Below are positions 34,224 to 46,241 of a stretch of 64,000 nucleotides of DNA, piece after piece. A program made the position numbers and the translations under genes. The DNA lies in the NCBI GenBank assembly GCA_903772945.1, contig CAICTM010000009.1, forward strand, positions 62,001 to 126,000, in the 5' to 3' direction. The notes beneath the pieces were generated by a model. The model worked only from the letters and a program-made list of their open reading frames with translations, was not told where the DNA came from and searched no databases. The stretch is from Seminavis robusta. Taxonomy: Eukaryota; Bacillariophyta; Bacillariophyceae; Naviculales; Naviculaceae. The stretch's first letter is position 1. Each line of letters begins with the position of its first letter.

Positions 34224-34625
34224 TTAGGCCATGTGGCTACCTCCCAGGCGATTGCTTTCCAAGGCCGACTTTTTGGTGTGATTGACCGCCTTTGCCCGTT
34301 CGGCCGCAAACTCCTTTTCAAAGAGTTCCTTCTCTTCCGCTAGACGCTTTGCCTCCTCCAACTTCTTGGGAGTCTCGGTCTTGTTGCTTTCCTTTTCCAA
34401 GCGCATTTCCTCCAACTTGCGTTCACGCTCGGCTTCTCGACGAGCTTTTTCGTTGGCTTTTCGTTCCTTTTGCATGGCCTTCTCCTTTCTCTTGGCCGCC
34501 TTTTTGGCTTCCCGAGCCTTCTGTTCTTCCAATCGCTGGAGCTGCTTGGGCGAGAGCACTTTTTCTTCAGCGGGATCGACATTCTCCGCGTTCATGCTTT
34601 GGACCAAAGTGTTAGCTGCGACCAT
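34224..34625 (-). CDS. Small Lys/Glu-rich coiled-coil protein
   Basis: Single exon, 133 residues from the ATG at 34625 (MVAANTLVQSMNAENVDPAE); the frame is open further upstream. Residues about 25-115 form a continuous charged helix (EEQKAREAKKAAKRKEKAMQ, EKARREAERERKLEEMRLEK) typical of a single alpha-helix or coiled coil. The end is basic and Ser-rich. I do not recognise the family. The gene converges on acetyl-CoA carboxylase. No signal peptide or membrane segment. Confidence 0.65.
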   Translation of the reverse strand: MVAANTLVQSMNAENVDPAEEKVLSPKQLQRLEEQKAREAKKAAKRKEKAMQKERKANEKARREAERERKLEEMRLEKESNKTETPKKLEEAKRLAEEKELFEKEFAAERAKAVNHTKKSALESNRLGGSHMA

Positions 34626-35354
34626 GATGATGTTGTTTTCGATAGATAACGGGGTGGGGTGAGTGGGTAGTCTCGTGTTTTGTTGTGATCTCAAAAGAAT
34701 TTTGTGAAGATATTATGTCTAAAATCGTGGGAGATGGGTCTAACCAGTCTAACCCAGGGTCATCAAGTGTTGGTCTTGATGGTTGTGTTCCGCACTGGAC
34801 AAGCTTGATATCCTGCTTCCGCCGTGTCAACAGATACCTTTGTGTCAGCAAGTTCTTGTTCTGATTGGGTGTAGCTAGCGTGAAAAGATCGTTGTGGGAG
34901 TCGACCTGGCTAATCGCTGGCGAGAAGAATTCCCAAACCTAGCAACCGGAAGCACGATCTTTCGCATCCAAAGATCTCTTTTTGGAACAGAACCCTGCAA
35001 ATGGTCGTGTCATGCCAAGATACTAGTAGGTCCTGGAATGGATACGATTCGCACCCTAGCCCTCGCACACAAGCGACATACCGGTAGGAAGGACATAGTC
35101 ACATGGTCTACATCTAGCGGTAGCTAGCTAGCCAGCATAGCGGATAAGGAGATCAATTACGAATTTGCTTCAATGGTCTGTAAACATGGTCCACGAGGAG
35201 CCCGTTGTGCGAAGTTATCGTAAGACTCTTGCATTTGAAGCAAATTGCTTCACTATTAGCTAGCTAGCTGGGTTGCCTGCTGTTGGTGCTTCACTCGAGC
35301 GCTTGACTTGGCCAGAATTTGGTTGTCAGCAAAGCTGCGCTGTTTCCATCTGTG
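34626..35354. other. Intergenic, 0.7 kb
   Basis: Upstream of the coiled-coil gene and downstream of the She9-like gene, both on the minus strand. CTAGCTAG tracts near 35120-35131 and 35259-35269. No gene seen. Confidence 0.6.
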
Positions 35355-36407
35355 TCATCTTCGACTAAACAAAGACACGACGATAAGGAGGGATGCACTG
35401 ACGGCGGCACCTAGCGCCAGCGATGGCGTGTGGAGAGAAAGTCCAAACAATTCCACCGTCACGTCGTCATCAAGTCCTCGCCTGGAGGAAACTGGAATTG
35501 TTTGTTGCTGTGTACTAGTATGGTCCACGGTGTCAGCGGTATCTTTGCTTTCTTTTGCAACTTGGTCCGATTCAACAGATGGCTCGACAAGTAGACTACT
35601 ATCTGCCTTCTTCTCTTCTGGTGTTATTGTTGGATCACTTGGGTTTTGGCTCTTATTGAGGAGCAACAATTCTTCCATATGCTTTAGTCGCTTCATTTCT
35701 CTTGCTTGTGTAAAATACTGTCCCACAACGAATACCATGGTATTGATGGCAATGAGTGACCAAGTTCCATAGGTTCCCAACAGTCTCCATTTATCTTGCC
35801 ACATTTGTTCCTCGTGATATCGTTGTCTCATGATGTCCATGTAGGAGTGCTGGCATTGCACGGCCCTTTGTTCGGCCTGTTTGAGGGAATTCTGGGCATT
35901 CAAGAGTGCTTGTCGTGTCGTGACCTCCACTGCCGTCATTTGTACAAAATCCTGAGCGTCTTCGGCACTCCATTCTTCTCGTCGCATCAGTAGACTCACG
36001 TGTTTCTTGTGAGCTTGATCATGAGCAGTCTGAGCTTCTGCCACAGTCTCACGGCACTGTTGCACCATGTTGGTGGCCTCGTCGAAATGTCCAGATGCTT
36101 CTTGGACTTTATCCTTCAGTTTTGTCAATTCCATCATTCCACTCGATTCTTCAAAAAGAGAATGCAGTCGTTGAAACAAGAGGGACATGGAAGAGGAGGA
36201 GGCAGACGATACTCGTACCGGTACCACATCCAACTCTTCGTTTCCCGATGTTTTCACATTGGACAGGCATCGGCTCGATACCGATACGGATGGGCCAAGA
36301 AGATCTCGTGGAATTCTTCGGCAAGACGACACAAGGCTGACCTGACGGAGATGCTGAAGTACTACCGGTACCGGTACCGGTACCGGTAATAGTAATGGTG
36401 GTGGCAT
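35355..36407 (-). CDS. She9/Mdm33-family mitochondrial inner-membrane protein
   Basis: Single exon, 350 residues. The first 50 residues are basic and hydroxylated with no acids (QVSLVSSCRRIPRDLLGPSV), like a mitochondrial presequence. A coiled-coil region follows (about 85-195), then the family signature RYHEEQMWQDKWRLLGTYGT and the first membrane helix (WSLIAINTMVFVVGQYF). A variable acidic linker leads to a second helix at the C-terminus (ALGAAVSASLLIVVSLF). This order matches fungal She9/Mdm33, which acts in inner-membrane fission and mitochondrial shape; the role here is inferred from that. The first residues (LLLPVPVPVPVV) are encoded by a CCGGTA repeat. It is divergent from RecQ with 405 bp between. 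Confidence 0.85.
   Translation of the reverse strand: MPPPLLLPVPVPVPVVLQHLRQVSLVSSCRRIPRDLLGPSVSVSSRCLSNVKTSGNEELDVVPVRVSSASSSSMSLLFQRLHSLFEESSGMMELTKLKDKVQEASGHFDEATNMVQQCRETVAEAQTAHDQAHKKHVSLLMRREEWSAEDAQDFVQMTAVEVTTRQALLNAQNSLKQAEQRAVQCQHSYMDIMRQRYHEEQMWQDKWRLLGTYGTWSLIAINTMVFVVGQYFTQAREMKRLKHMEELLLLNKSQNPSDPTITPEEKKADSSLLVEPSVESDQVAKESKDTADTVDHTSTQQQTIPVSSRRGLDDDVTVELFGLSLHTPSLALGAAVSASLLIVVSLFSRR
36363..36388. repeat. TACCGG microsatellite inside the She9-like coding region
   Basis: A little over four tandem units of the self-complementary hexamer. Read on the minus strand it encodes alternating Val-Pro in the N-terminal targeting region. Copy-number change would lengthen the peptide by two residues per unit. 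Confidence 0.85.
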
Positions 36408-36812
36408 GTTGGCAGAACTACATGCATGTAACAGTGGCTATTACTTCAATGCAACACACCCTTCGTGCTCTCTGTTGAGTTACTAGTAGTTTGTGATGAG
36501 TTCGTTGGCGGTTGCTTTTGGTGCCATCGGCGTTACAGTTAGGGTTAAGGAGCAGTGACGTGGTATATGAAAGATTTAAGCGAATTTTGCCCGCTCGAGA
36601 AGATTTAGAAGCGAGCTCCTTCTTCCAGCCAGCTGGCGCTCTCTTCAAAAGGGTCGAGCTGTCGAGCTTCCAGCGCTCGAAGCACTCCAACTCCAAAACA
36701 TCACACCATGATCCTCCGCCGTTCACTACAGTACTTGACTTGTTGGTATAGTTTAGTTTAGTGCGATAGAGAGCAGCCACAGGCAGCAGGCAGGCAGTGT
36801 GTGGCTGTATGC
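36408..36812. promoter_or_regulatory. Bidirectional promoter interval, She9-like / RecQ
   Basis: A 405-bp head-to-head spacer, so both promoters must lie here. No specific elements identified. Confidence 0.4.
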
Positions 36813-39800
36813 ATGGTCCTTGGAGTGACAGTCATGTCGGAGACCGCAGCAGGAAAAAGCTTGACCAAAGAGAGACCTCTAGCCAACAACCGTTTGTATC
36901 ATCGAGAGCAGTTGGTTCAATCTGTGCGAAAGAGTGCTGCTGGAAGTGGTCAGGCAAACTTGGCAGCAAAAGGGAAGAAGAAAAAGTCTCGTCGCAACGC
37001 TCACGATGGATTTGAATACGCCATTCAGCCCGATGGACAGTTGCTGGGAGAGCATTTATGGAAGGAAAATCAAGAGCAACGCAAGACGAACGGCTTTGGA
37101 GGAAGACAACAACAACAACAACAACAACAGCCACCCTTGGCTGCCTCTCAAATGAAATGGACTCTCAACAAACTCAAAGCCGAGCTTGGAGCCTCGCAAT
37201 TGAGACACGACATTCGAAGCAAGCTTCCTCCAGAGCCTGTTGTCAAACCAAAACAAATCATCTCGCTCTACGAACCAACGCCAAAGGATGTTCCATCTTC
37301 TTCTTTTTCACCGACCAAAACACACTCACAAAATCCACCACTAAAGGAAAATTCTAGAGAAAACTCACAACCAGAAAAGTCGTTCAATCCCTACAGCAAC
37401 AAGGCTCGTCAGTCGAAAACTCCAGCGGACGTTGTCTCTTCTACATCATGTAGCTTCAACAACTCGTATTCGTATTCCAAGCCAAATCCGCAACCATTTG
37501 CTGCGACAAGCCAGCCACACCCACAGATCAATCCTACTACATGCCACTCAAATCATCAAGTCCAATCGAGACCAGCAAGAGTGTCAGACGCTTTCCAAGA
37601 CGATGAGTTTGCCGACGACTTGGATGATGTCCTCGCAAATATAGATGAAAATTCACTCGTCACATCAAAGCCAGCAACACAACCTTTTCGTCGAGTCACA
37701 ACATCAGATGAAGTTATTGACGTTGACGTTGACGAAATCTACAGTGGCAGTAGTGGAACTGGTCACGTTGGATTCGACTATGGCGATGCATCTTACTCCG
37801 CAAACAAAACTAGCAGTAACAACCACTACAACCAACCCGATCGCTTTGTGAACGACACAGATACAACAGCAGCGCCACTTTGCCCTGGTCACAATCTACC
37901 ATGCAGAATACTCACGTCTCGCACTGAGGCAAACAATGGACGCCAGTTCTACAAATGCTCTGTACCAGCACAAGAAGATCAATGCGAGTTCTTTGAGTGG
38001 GCTGACCAACCGAATGATGGTGGTTTCCAAGGAAACAACTCTCATCAACCACCAAATCCTTCCTACAACAATGGCAACACCTCTTACAATACCAATGATC
38101 CCTATGGCGATGCCACAGGAAGCGACAGTGCTCCGCTCTGCCCCGGACACAACCTACCATGCAAGACACTCACAGCAAAAACCGCAGCAAATTCAGGGAG
38201 GCAATTTTACGCGTGTCCTGTCCCAGCACAAGATGATCGATGCGACTTTTTTGAGTGGGTAGATGGTGGTGCCGGTACAGCAAACAACAGCACAACAACT
38301 GAATTCTCCTCCAATTGGGTTCAAAAGTCAATGCCTGGAGGACCGCCTCCTACGCCACTCGCCGGCTGCAAAGATATTCATGCAGAAAACAAACGCGTCT
38401 TTGGACACAAGAGCTTTCGGCCAGGACAACAAGGCATCATCCAACAGGCTGTTAGTGGCAAAGATGTCTTCGTCTTGATGCCCACGGGCGGAGGCAAGTC
38501 ACTGTGCTATCAATTGCCTGCTTGGTGTTGTCCTGGCTTGAGCGTTGTCATTTCCCCTTTGCTCAGCCTCATTCAAGATCAAGTCCAAAGCATGACAAAG
38601 CTGGGTGTCACGTCAGTCTTCATCAATTCATCCCAAGATTACGAAACGGAGCAACGAGTCATCACACGTCAACTCAACGCGACAACTGCTACAAGTGGCG
38701 TCAAGCTCCTCTATTTGACACCAGAAAAGCTACGACATTCCACCATGATTCAAGGGATACTGTCAAGGCTCTATCAAAACAACCTTCTGAGTCGGTTCGT
38801 GATCGATGAGGCACATGTAAGAACGAAAGCATGCTCACCTGATCTGATGCTACTCGTCGTTGCACAAAAGAACATTCTCACACGCTGATCGGCTCACGTT
38901 TACAACCAGTGTTTGAGTGATTGGGGCCACGATTTTAGACCCGATTACTCCAATCTAAACATCTTGCGGGAATCGTATCCAAATGTCCCGATTATGGCGC
39001 TCACAGCGACGGCGAACGAAAAAGTCGTGCTAGATGCTATTCGCGCTTTGAGAATGAAGGAGGATTGGTAAGAATGTACATTTGATTCGATCGTCAATTC
39101 CGTCGTTTGTCATCGATCTTTGGCATCTCATAAGGTCTGCAATGCACTGTCGGGATCGGAAGCTACCGCTACAAGTCAAGCTTCAATCGCCCAAACCTGC
39201 ATTACGAGGTCCGCAAGAAGGACAACAAAGCTGAGGATTCCATTTGCGACTACATTGTTCGGCAGTACACAGAAAACTCTCATGCTAGTGGAGTCATCTA
39301 CTGTCTCAGTCGGAAAGATTGCGAGAAGCTGTCAGAGTCCCTTACGAAAAAACTGAGAGAGCGGAGCTTGCCCCGCATCAAGGTATCCTTTTATCATGCC
39401 GACTTGGACGCCACTGAACGACAGCGGCGACATTCACAATGGAGCAACGGCACGCTGAGTGTTCTCTGTGCGACGATTGCCTTTGGTATGGTGCGTTTTC
39501 CAACCGTCAGCCGATGTTTCCTGACCTAAAGACTTGAATCGCGTCTCACCCTTCGTTGACCCCTACTCTACGCAAACTATGCCAGGGGATCGACAAGCCA
39601 GGTAAGAAAGAAAGAAGGTGGTTCGTGGAGCTGTTGTCCCTTCTTCGTCTTCTAAAACTGGCGTCACTTGTTTCAGACGTTCGCTTTGTCATACACTATT
39701 CGATGCCAAAGTCTATCACCCACTACTACCAAGAGAGCGGCCGTGCAGGTCGAGACGGTGAAAGGGCTGACTGTATCCTATACTACTCTTACAAGGACAA

Positions 39801-41143
39801 GCAAATCCTCGAGGGCATGATAAAAAAGTCGGCGGCAGATCCCTATGGACCAAGCACTCGACGCAAAATTGATCAGCTTTACACTTGCCTCCGCTATTGC
39901 GAGAACGACTTTGAATGTCGACGGACATTGCAACTGCAGTTCTTTGGCGAGTCCTTCTGCAGGACCAAATGCCGCGGAACGTGTGACAACTGTCGTGCGG
40001 CGCGTGAAATTGACAACCGTGATTTGACCGACGCTGCGAAAGCGCTCCTCAATCTGCTAGCGTCCGTTCAGGCTCAGAAGAAAAAAGGCTTGGGTGTTAC
40101 TCTGCTGCAGCTAACAGAGCTTTTTCGAGGTTCCAAAGCGAAGAGCGCAACCAAGTTCTTGAACCTTTCTCGGCTTCGAGGGTACGGAGATGCTGCCAAA
40201 TTTAACCTGAAGAAGAAACAAGACATTGATAGAGTGGCCCATGCCATGATCTATGGGCGCGTCATCACAGAAGCAAGCGAGCAAAACGGCCAAGGGTACT
40301 CGACGGACTACGTGCAACCGGGGGAGCACGCAACTGCAATCTGCAACGGTGGAAGACGCTTTTACGTGGAATTTGCAAAGGATCAGAAGAAGGCTGCAGC
40401 AATGCGATCCAAGTCACCTAAGAAAAAGGCAGCTACTCGAAAGAAGAGATCGTCCAGCAGCAGCGCCAAATCTGAGAAGAACCCTGAGGTGTACGCGTTG
40501 TTTGACGAAGATGATGGCGACGATGACGAGGACGCTGGTGTAGATGGTCAAGCTAGCGGGTCGGATCCAACCGGGATTCCTGCTGTACTTCCTCCGGACG
40601 CCACCCTGGAACTCCAGAGACGAATTCGAAAAGTCGTTACCATGTGGGCGGACGAGGAGCGCCTAATGGGCAACAATGTGTATTGTGAGTTCGATGAGTG
40701 TCTCCTAGCTAGCTAGCTACATGCACTTGTTTTGGGCGTGGTAATTCTGACAGTTGAAGTTTTCTTTCTCCCGATTGCATGCTGCAGACTGGCATATTAT
40801 GAAGAACGAAGTCATCAAAACCGTTGCCCACCAGTGCCCGACAACTCTGGACGAGCTCAAGGCACTCGATGGATTGGGAGAGCAAAAGTTCAAAGAGTAT
40901 GGTGAGCGGCTGATGAAGATCATTCAAAACTTCGTACAAACCGAAAACATGGAACCTCATCTCGAGAAGAAACGAAGTGCTCAAGGACCTAAAAAGCGCA
41001 AGGCAGAGCTCTCGCATCAGAATCCTCCATCCAAAGCCGCCAAAGGATCTGTTGCGTCGTCCAAGTCTGCACCTGCCAACCCAGACGATGAATTTCCCAT
41101 GGATGATTTCCCAGACCTTGACGGTGTGGTGCTGCCCTACTAA
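36813..41143 (+). CDS. RecQ-type DNA helicase with two GRF zinc fingers
   Basis: Exons 36813-38816, 38910-39067, 39163-39490, 39586-39601, 39677-40684, 40788-41143; 1,289 residues. An alternative ATG is at 36834. The N-terminal half is disordered (polyGln near 37107-37130) and holds two GRF zinc fingers (about residues 354-397 and 439-482: CPGHNLPC, GRQFYxC, CxFFEW). The helicase core has Walker [51 protein letters not shown] and [11 protein letters not shown] RecQ zinc-binding module ([21 protein letters not shown]), winged-helix region, HRDC-like domain ([20 protein letters not shown]) and a basic/acidic tail follow. It unwinds DNA 3'-5' in recombination and repair. Exon 4 is a 16-nt microexon encoding GIDKP of motif V. 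The exon-3 acceptor (39162) was chosen by frame and is the least certain junction. Confidence 0.92.
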
Positions 41144-41955
41144 GCTAGCTAGCTAGTCTACTAGAAACTGGACCAGTTGCTTCTTTCCTGGGAAAGAATT
41201 GGTTCCGTGTCAATATAAATGGCACCAGGGCCGCAAAAATTTTGGAACTATTATTATTACTAAAATACCGCGACTTTTGAAAGAAAGATGAAAATTCAAC
41301 GTTAAACTTGGTGCCTTCCAGAATTGGCGGTCTGGATGTGGAATGATTTATGCATGCCGAACTCTGAAGCGCCAATCCATTGATTTTGACATTTTCACAG
41401 TTAAGAAAAACGCTAGTTGGTGTCTCAAGAAATAGTTTTGTTTTTTTATGGTGAATTTTCACAAATAGTTGAAACGGTACCAGTAGTTTCATACTTGTGA
41501 AACTATTAAAATACGTAAAAATAAAAACGTGAAATTGATTCTACAGTTTCACGACTCGGTAAACCAGCGGTTTCCCGACGTCATTGTAGCTGCGTATTAG
41601 GTACTTAAAGCTTCTACTTGAATCAGAACGTCACGGTGTCACGGCTTCTTCTTCCTTTTCCTCCTTTGCTGGGTTTGTCCGCCTCTTCGTTCTTTTCTGA
41701 GGACATCAGATTCTCACCTTCGGCAAAGATTTTTTCTTCCTTGCGCCCTTGCGCATGCTTCTCGTTCCATCTTCAGAAGCTCTTCTCGTATTGCTACCGC
41801 TTGTAGACTAATTGTTTGCGTCCTTGCCCTCTCCGAAGTGGCACTTTCGTTTACCTTTAGCAACAACAATATAACCACCTTTGGCACTTTGGCAGTCCTT
41901 CATCACCCCGTTGAGCTCCTGAACCCAATCAAAACGTACTAGTACAGTATCAACA
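41144..41955. other. Intergenic, 0.8 kb
   Basis: It begins with CTAGCTAGCTAG directly after the RecQ stop codon. AT-rich, with repeated GTGAAAC/GTTTCAC words at about 41450-41570. No gene seen; includes the promoter of HSF copy 2. Confidence 0.65.
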
Positions 41956-43341
41956 ATGGAAGCTTCTCGTCCTATTCAGAATCTGTTGACAGACGCACCT
42001 TGGCAACGAGACTCTTTCGTGTTGACGCAGTGGAACACCAACACCGAAGAGAATCTGTTTGCTTCCGGGATTGGAGTTGGTCTGCCCCCTTTCTCCTCCT
42101 CTGCACTTGATTCCAACAACAACAATCCCACAAGCATCCTTGGGAGCAATGTCACGAGCACTGGACAGCGTGAAACAAGATTCACATACAGGGATCATAT
42201 GAATGACCCCGATGGTGATTACGCAGGCAATGTGAGCGTGCTAGCCCTGACCGGCGGCCATGGCGGTGATCAGTCATTCCCTGTTCGCCTTCATTACATG
42301 CTTAATGAGCTCGAGAAGGATGGTCTCTCCCACATTGTGTCTTGGCAGCCTCATGGAAGATGTAAGTGTCCCTTTCGCTTTGACATGGTTGGCGTGTCTC
42401 TTGTGTTCTTATGTCGGATTTGACTGATTCGATTCCTTGTCTGTGTCCGTTGCCTTTCAGGTTTCCTTGTCCATGATCAGAAGAAGTTTGTGGATTTGGT
42501 GCTTGGAAAGTAAGTTGATGGGTTGTGGTGGCTGCGTGGCTACCTGTCAATATGGCCTCAACTCCAAACAAAACCAATCCTTGGCTGACATTGTCTCTTG
42601 TCTGTTTGGTTGGCTCAGTTGGTTCCGTCAGTCCAAGTACCCAAGCTTTCAGAGGCAATTGAACATCTACGGCTTCCAAAGGCTCACAGCCGGACCTGAC
42701 AAAGGGGGTTACTATCATGAACTCTTTCTCCGCTCTAAACCGGGCCTAGCTGCCCGTATCCTCCGTCAGAAACTCAAGGGAACTGGGACGCGCAAGGTAA
42801 GCCTGTCAGCTACAGTATCAAGGCCCTCTTGTACTACTAGTACTTGTGCAGTCACCATTGAACAAAGACACTGACAACCTGCTTGCCCCGTTCCTTACTT
42901 TTGCTATACTATACATCGCAGGCTGCGGTCGCTGCCTTGGAACCAAACTTTTATCGAATGTCATACTTGCCACACTCAAGTAGTGCTCGCTTGCCCGTCA
43001 CAAGCTCAAACTTTGCCGCGTCCTTTGTCCCAGCCACAAAGGCGGCCTTCTCTGTGGTCACTACAACGCCAGATGCGTCGCCTACCATAGGTGCTTCCTC
43101 TGCCTTGACCCTCAAGAGTCTCGCTTCAACCATTCTGGGTCCCGCCGCTTCCGCTCAGGTTGGCTTGGTGCAGCCATTTCATTCAACGGGGGCTAGAAAT
43201 ACTGATCAGTTGGAACAAATGCGCCAATCCATCGTGCCCATTCAGTTCTGCACAGCACTGACAGAACGGTCCTCAGTTTCCACCTCCATTACAGACTACC
43301 AGGATCTGGCAAACAGCCTCTGGAGTGCTGGTCTGCAGTGA
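41956..43341 (+). CDS. Heat-shock transcription factor family protein (HSF copy 2)
   Basis: Exons 41956-42361, 42461-42509, 42619-42796, 42922-43341; 350 residues. The N-terminal region has the peptide YRDHMNDPDGDY, also present in copy 3 (YHDHASDPDGDY). The DNA-binding domain runs FPVRLHYMLNELEKDGLSHI, WQPHGRCFLVHDQKKFVD, NWFRQSKYPSFQRQLNIYGF, QRLTAGPDKGGYYHELFLR. The intron that splits the domain after RxTx in copies 1 and 3 is absent, while an intron after KGTGTRK is shared in region with copy 3. The C-terminal part is Ser/Thr/Ala-rich without a visible oligomerisation coil. It lies 2.9 kb from HSF copy 3 on the same strand. Confidence 0.9.
42289..42653 (+). repeat. Duplicated block shared with 24528-24877 (HSF copies 1 and 2)
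   Basis: Second member of the near-identical pair. Introns are conserved at nucleotide level, and an extra stretch of about 15-20 nt lies within intron 2 near 42535-42560. Confidence 0.85.
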
Positions 43342-46241
43342 GAATGAAGTCATCTACTGGATGCATTTTTGAAGTCATTCTATACTACATGTACTAGTAG
43401 TAATTTATTTTGTGGTATTCTAGACTAATGCAAGATTGCAGTATAGAATCGAATCTGATAGACTACTGTATGGTTATTCTGAACACAGCCTTTGGTCAAT
43501 GGCAGTCTGATAGGGCCACCCGCTAGCTAGCTGGTAGACCTACCGTACTCCAAGAAACAATTGCTCCTAAGCCCAGCTACACGAGCTGCCACACGACAGT
43601 TTCTCTGCATATCTCAGGCCCTGCAAGTAGGTGGCAAAACAGGCAGATGCTGTTAGCCTCGCCACTCAGCACATTGGGCTAGCTCTCTACTATTTTAAAA
43701 TAGTACATAAGATTCTGATGCAGCTGGCGGGATCGAAACATGTGTCCTGTAACTATGCACCTCGCCATCGCCATCCAAGTTGCCAAAACTACTTCACTTT
43801 CGCAAGCTGTTATTCCGCCAGTTACGAGGTTACGCTTACATCTCATGTCTCATGTGTGAATCAAAGGTTCCATGTGCAAACCTGAAGCGGGATAGCAGGC
43901 GGCCACACTCCGGAAGTTTAGATGTGCCGTGGTTCTCAAAGAGTGACGATTCGATTCGATTCGAGTCAGAGTCTCCATGTTGTTTTCATAAATGGCTGGA
44001 CTGGTGCACAGTCACTCTTGATGAGTCCTTGCTTCTGGTTTCTGGTTGTGTTTCATTGCAACTTCGCGTGTGACGTTGGTGTTTGTCCATGTCACAATTG
44101 TAGAATCGAATCGAATCAATAAAGGTTTAAGTTTAAAAAATCCGTCGTAACGGCTGTCGCTGGCTGTCCCTGCTAACAATGAGAACAAGGATGGAATGGG
44201 AAGCCGAATTTGCGCCAGAGCTTCCCAACATTTCAAGGCCGTTATTGTGCCCTCCGATTCATAGAAGGAAGTTCTACTTTCTGTTCTGTGAGTCTCCACC
44301 AATTGCTGGGTAGTTTCCCCACACACAACATCGCATTCCACTAATATTATTAATACTGGTAGCTGCTCTGCTAGACTAGCTAGTACATTGAGCCAAGTAA
44401 GCAAGTAAGTGGTGTACTTGATTTGAGTAAGTTAGTTTTGTACCGTACTGGTATCCTCCAAGATCGCGACCTTTGCTCGCTGGCTCAAGTCGGATTCAGA
44501 TACATGTAATGCTTTAGAGTTTGGAGAAGGCCTAAGCATTTGTAGCTTCCCGATTACACCTTGGAAGTTGGAGGCAAGCTAAGTTGACGGGCAAGATAGA
44601 ACGATAGAACAGAATCAGAAGATGAAATTGAAATGAGAACTTGCCAGCAAGCTGCTGAAACGGTGTGGACAAGCAAAGACAGCTTGGGGTCCACGTCCTC
44701 CAAGCCCTGAAGATGGTTCTTTTGTTTTCTGCATGCAATCTTTTTGCTCTAAAGCTCTGTTTTCGATTGTTATTGTGTACTCGATGCATGGTGTAGCTTG
44801 AGAAGCGGTGGCAATTATTGGCCATTGGCTTTCGCCATTGGCTTTCGGAGGGAAGATAGTACCGGTAACCAGTTCCGAAAAGCAAGCCCACGACCGAAGT
44901 AGCTGGTGGCCTTTGGTTATGTACATGTCCTCAGTATCCGTGGTCAGCAACCATTCTACCCTTCTGCCTAGAGTTTCCACGATCGATGCGTAAGTTTGGC
45001 GGAGCACTTACGGGATACTGGCTTGCAAGCTACATGACATTATGTGGGTCCAATTGTGGGAGCGGTGCCGCGGTCTGCGCAGCCTCACCTGAAAAGAACA
45101 GGCAGGTGTCCATTGTGCATAACACCATTCGATTCTTGACTTTTCAGGCCTGGAAGCGAAAAACAGCCTAACGTCTCTACCTTGATTATTAGAAATTGGA
45201 GAGATAGAGATTACAGCTCATATTCTTGGATCTGCACTGGGGGCTGGGGGCATTCTTTGGTTGTCCCGGGTACCGGTACAGTACTGGTTGGCAGCGCCAC
45301 TATCGGTAGCGCTAGTTTAGTGGCTCATCTCCTCATTATGAGGAGCTCATGAAGTTGGAGCTCTGCTGAACTCCGTATTACGCAGCATACCGGTATCTTT
45401 AGAGTCGAAACGATTGATCATTCGATTCTGCTAACTAGCTCGTGAAGCTACTACTAGTATCCAATGTTTATCCTTGGTTATTGTCCAAATGGGTTGACCA
45501 ACAAACTATTAAGGTTAATACAAGTATGGATGGAAAGACAGATCATCACCTGCCTGAGGGTACAACAATATATTATTGACAATCTTGTGTCAAATTGTCT
45601 TTAAAGGTATGACCATACCGCGCAAGACTAGTACGTCAGCTTGGATATGTTGTGCATGCAACATGCAACGCAAAGGGTTTTGATGCTGGTGCCGATCAAG
45701 ACTACTAGTACTGTATCGTAGAAGCAGGCCTTCATGCGCATGCTTTTGGAACCATCGGCTGCGAACAGCTTCCAGGGCCTACAGGAACATCATTTGGGAA
45801 GCTGAGGCTTGCGGGTTCTCGTTACACATTCTTAAAACCAAAGAAGGCTCCTTGTAATTATGAGTGACGAAATAATCACCTCAAATGCGTCAGAAATACT
45901 GGCCTTCACGGCTTTAAGTACAGGTTGAACAAGAACATTCTTTTTTCATGTCTCTTTTTAAAACTTCTGCTTCCCTCTTTTCGTGATGACGCACGCCCTG
46001 ACCCACTTCTCGATTTTCATTCTTCGCTTCCTCTTGGACTTTCCTCCCAGAGAGAGGGCGAAGAAATCAGGGCGAAGAAACAGGTTCTTGATCCACCAAC
46101 CACAAACCAGCAGCTTGACAATCATCATTGTTAGAAATAATTCAGAAAGTTGATTGAGGCCTTCTCTAGCTAGCTAGATCTACTGGAGTGGATAGCGACA
46201 CTACATTAATTTTAGTAATACCGCAGCATAGCAGAATAAAG
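43342..46241. other. Intergenic, 2.9 kb
   Basis: The longest spacer of the window. It contains GATTCGATTCGATTCGAG near 43948-43965 and its near reverse complement near 44103-44118, a tandem GCCATTGGCTTTC pair near 44820-44848, and many CTAG/TACCGGTA words. No gene or transposon end seen. Frames at 44012-44404 and 44532-44891 lack support. Confidence 0.6.

Noticed and set aside
36363-36388. CCGGTA repeats considered as a CRISPR-like array
   Set aside because: Pure tandem microsatellite without spacers, in a eukaryotic gene.
44532-44891. 119-codon minus-strand frame in the longest spacer
   Set aside because: Composition looks random and nothing supports it.
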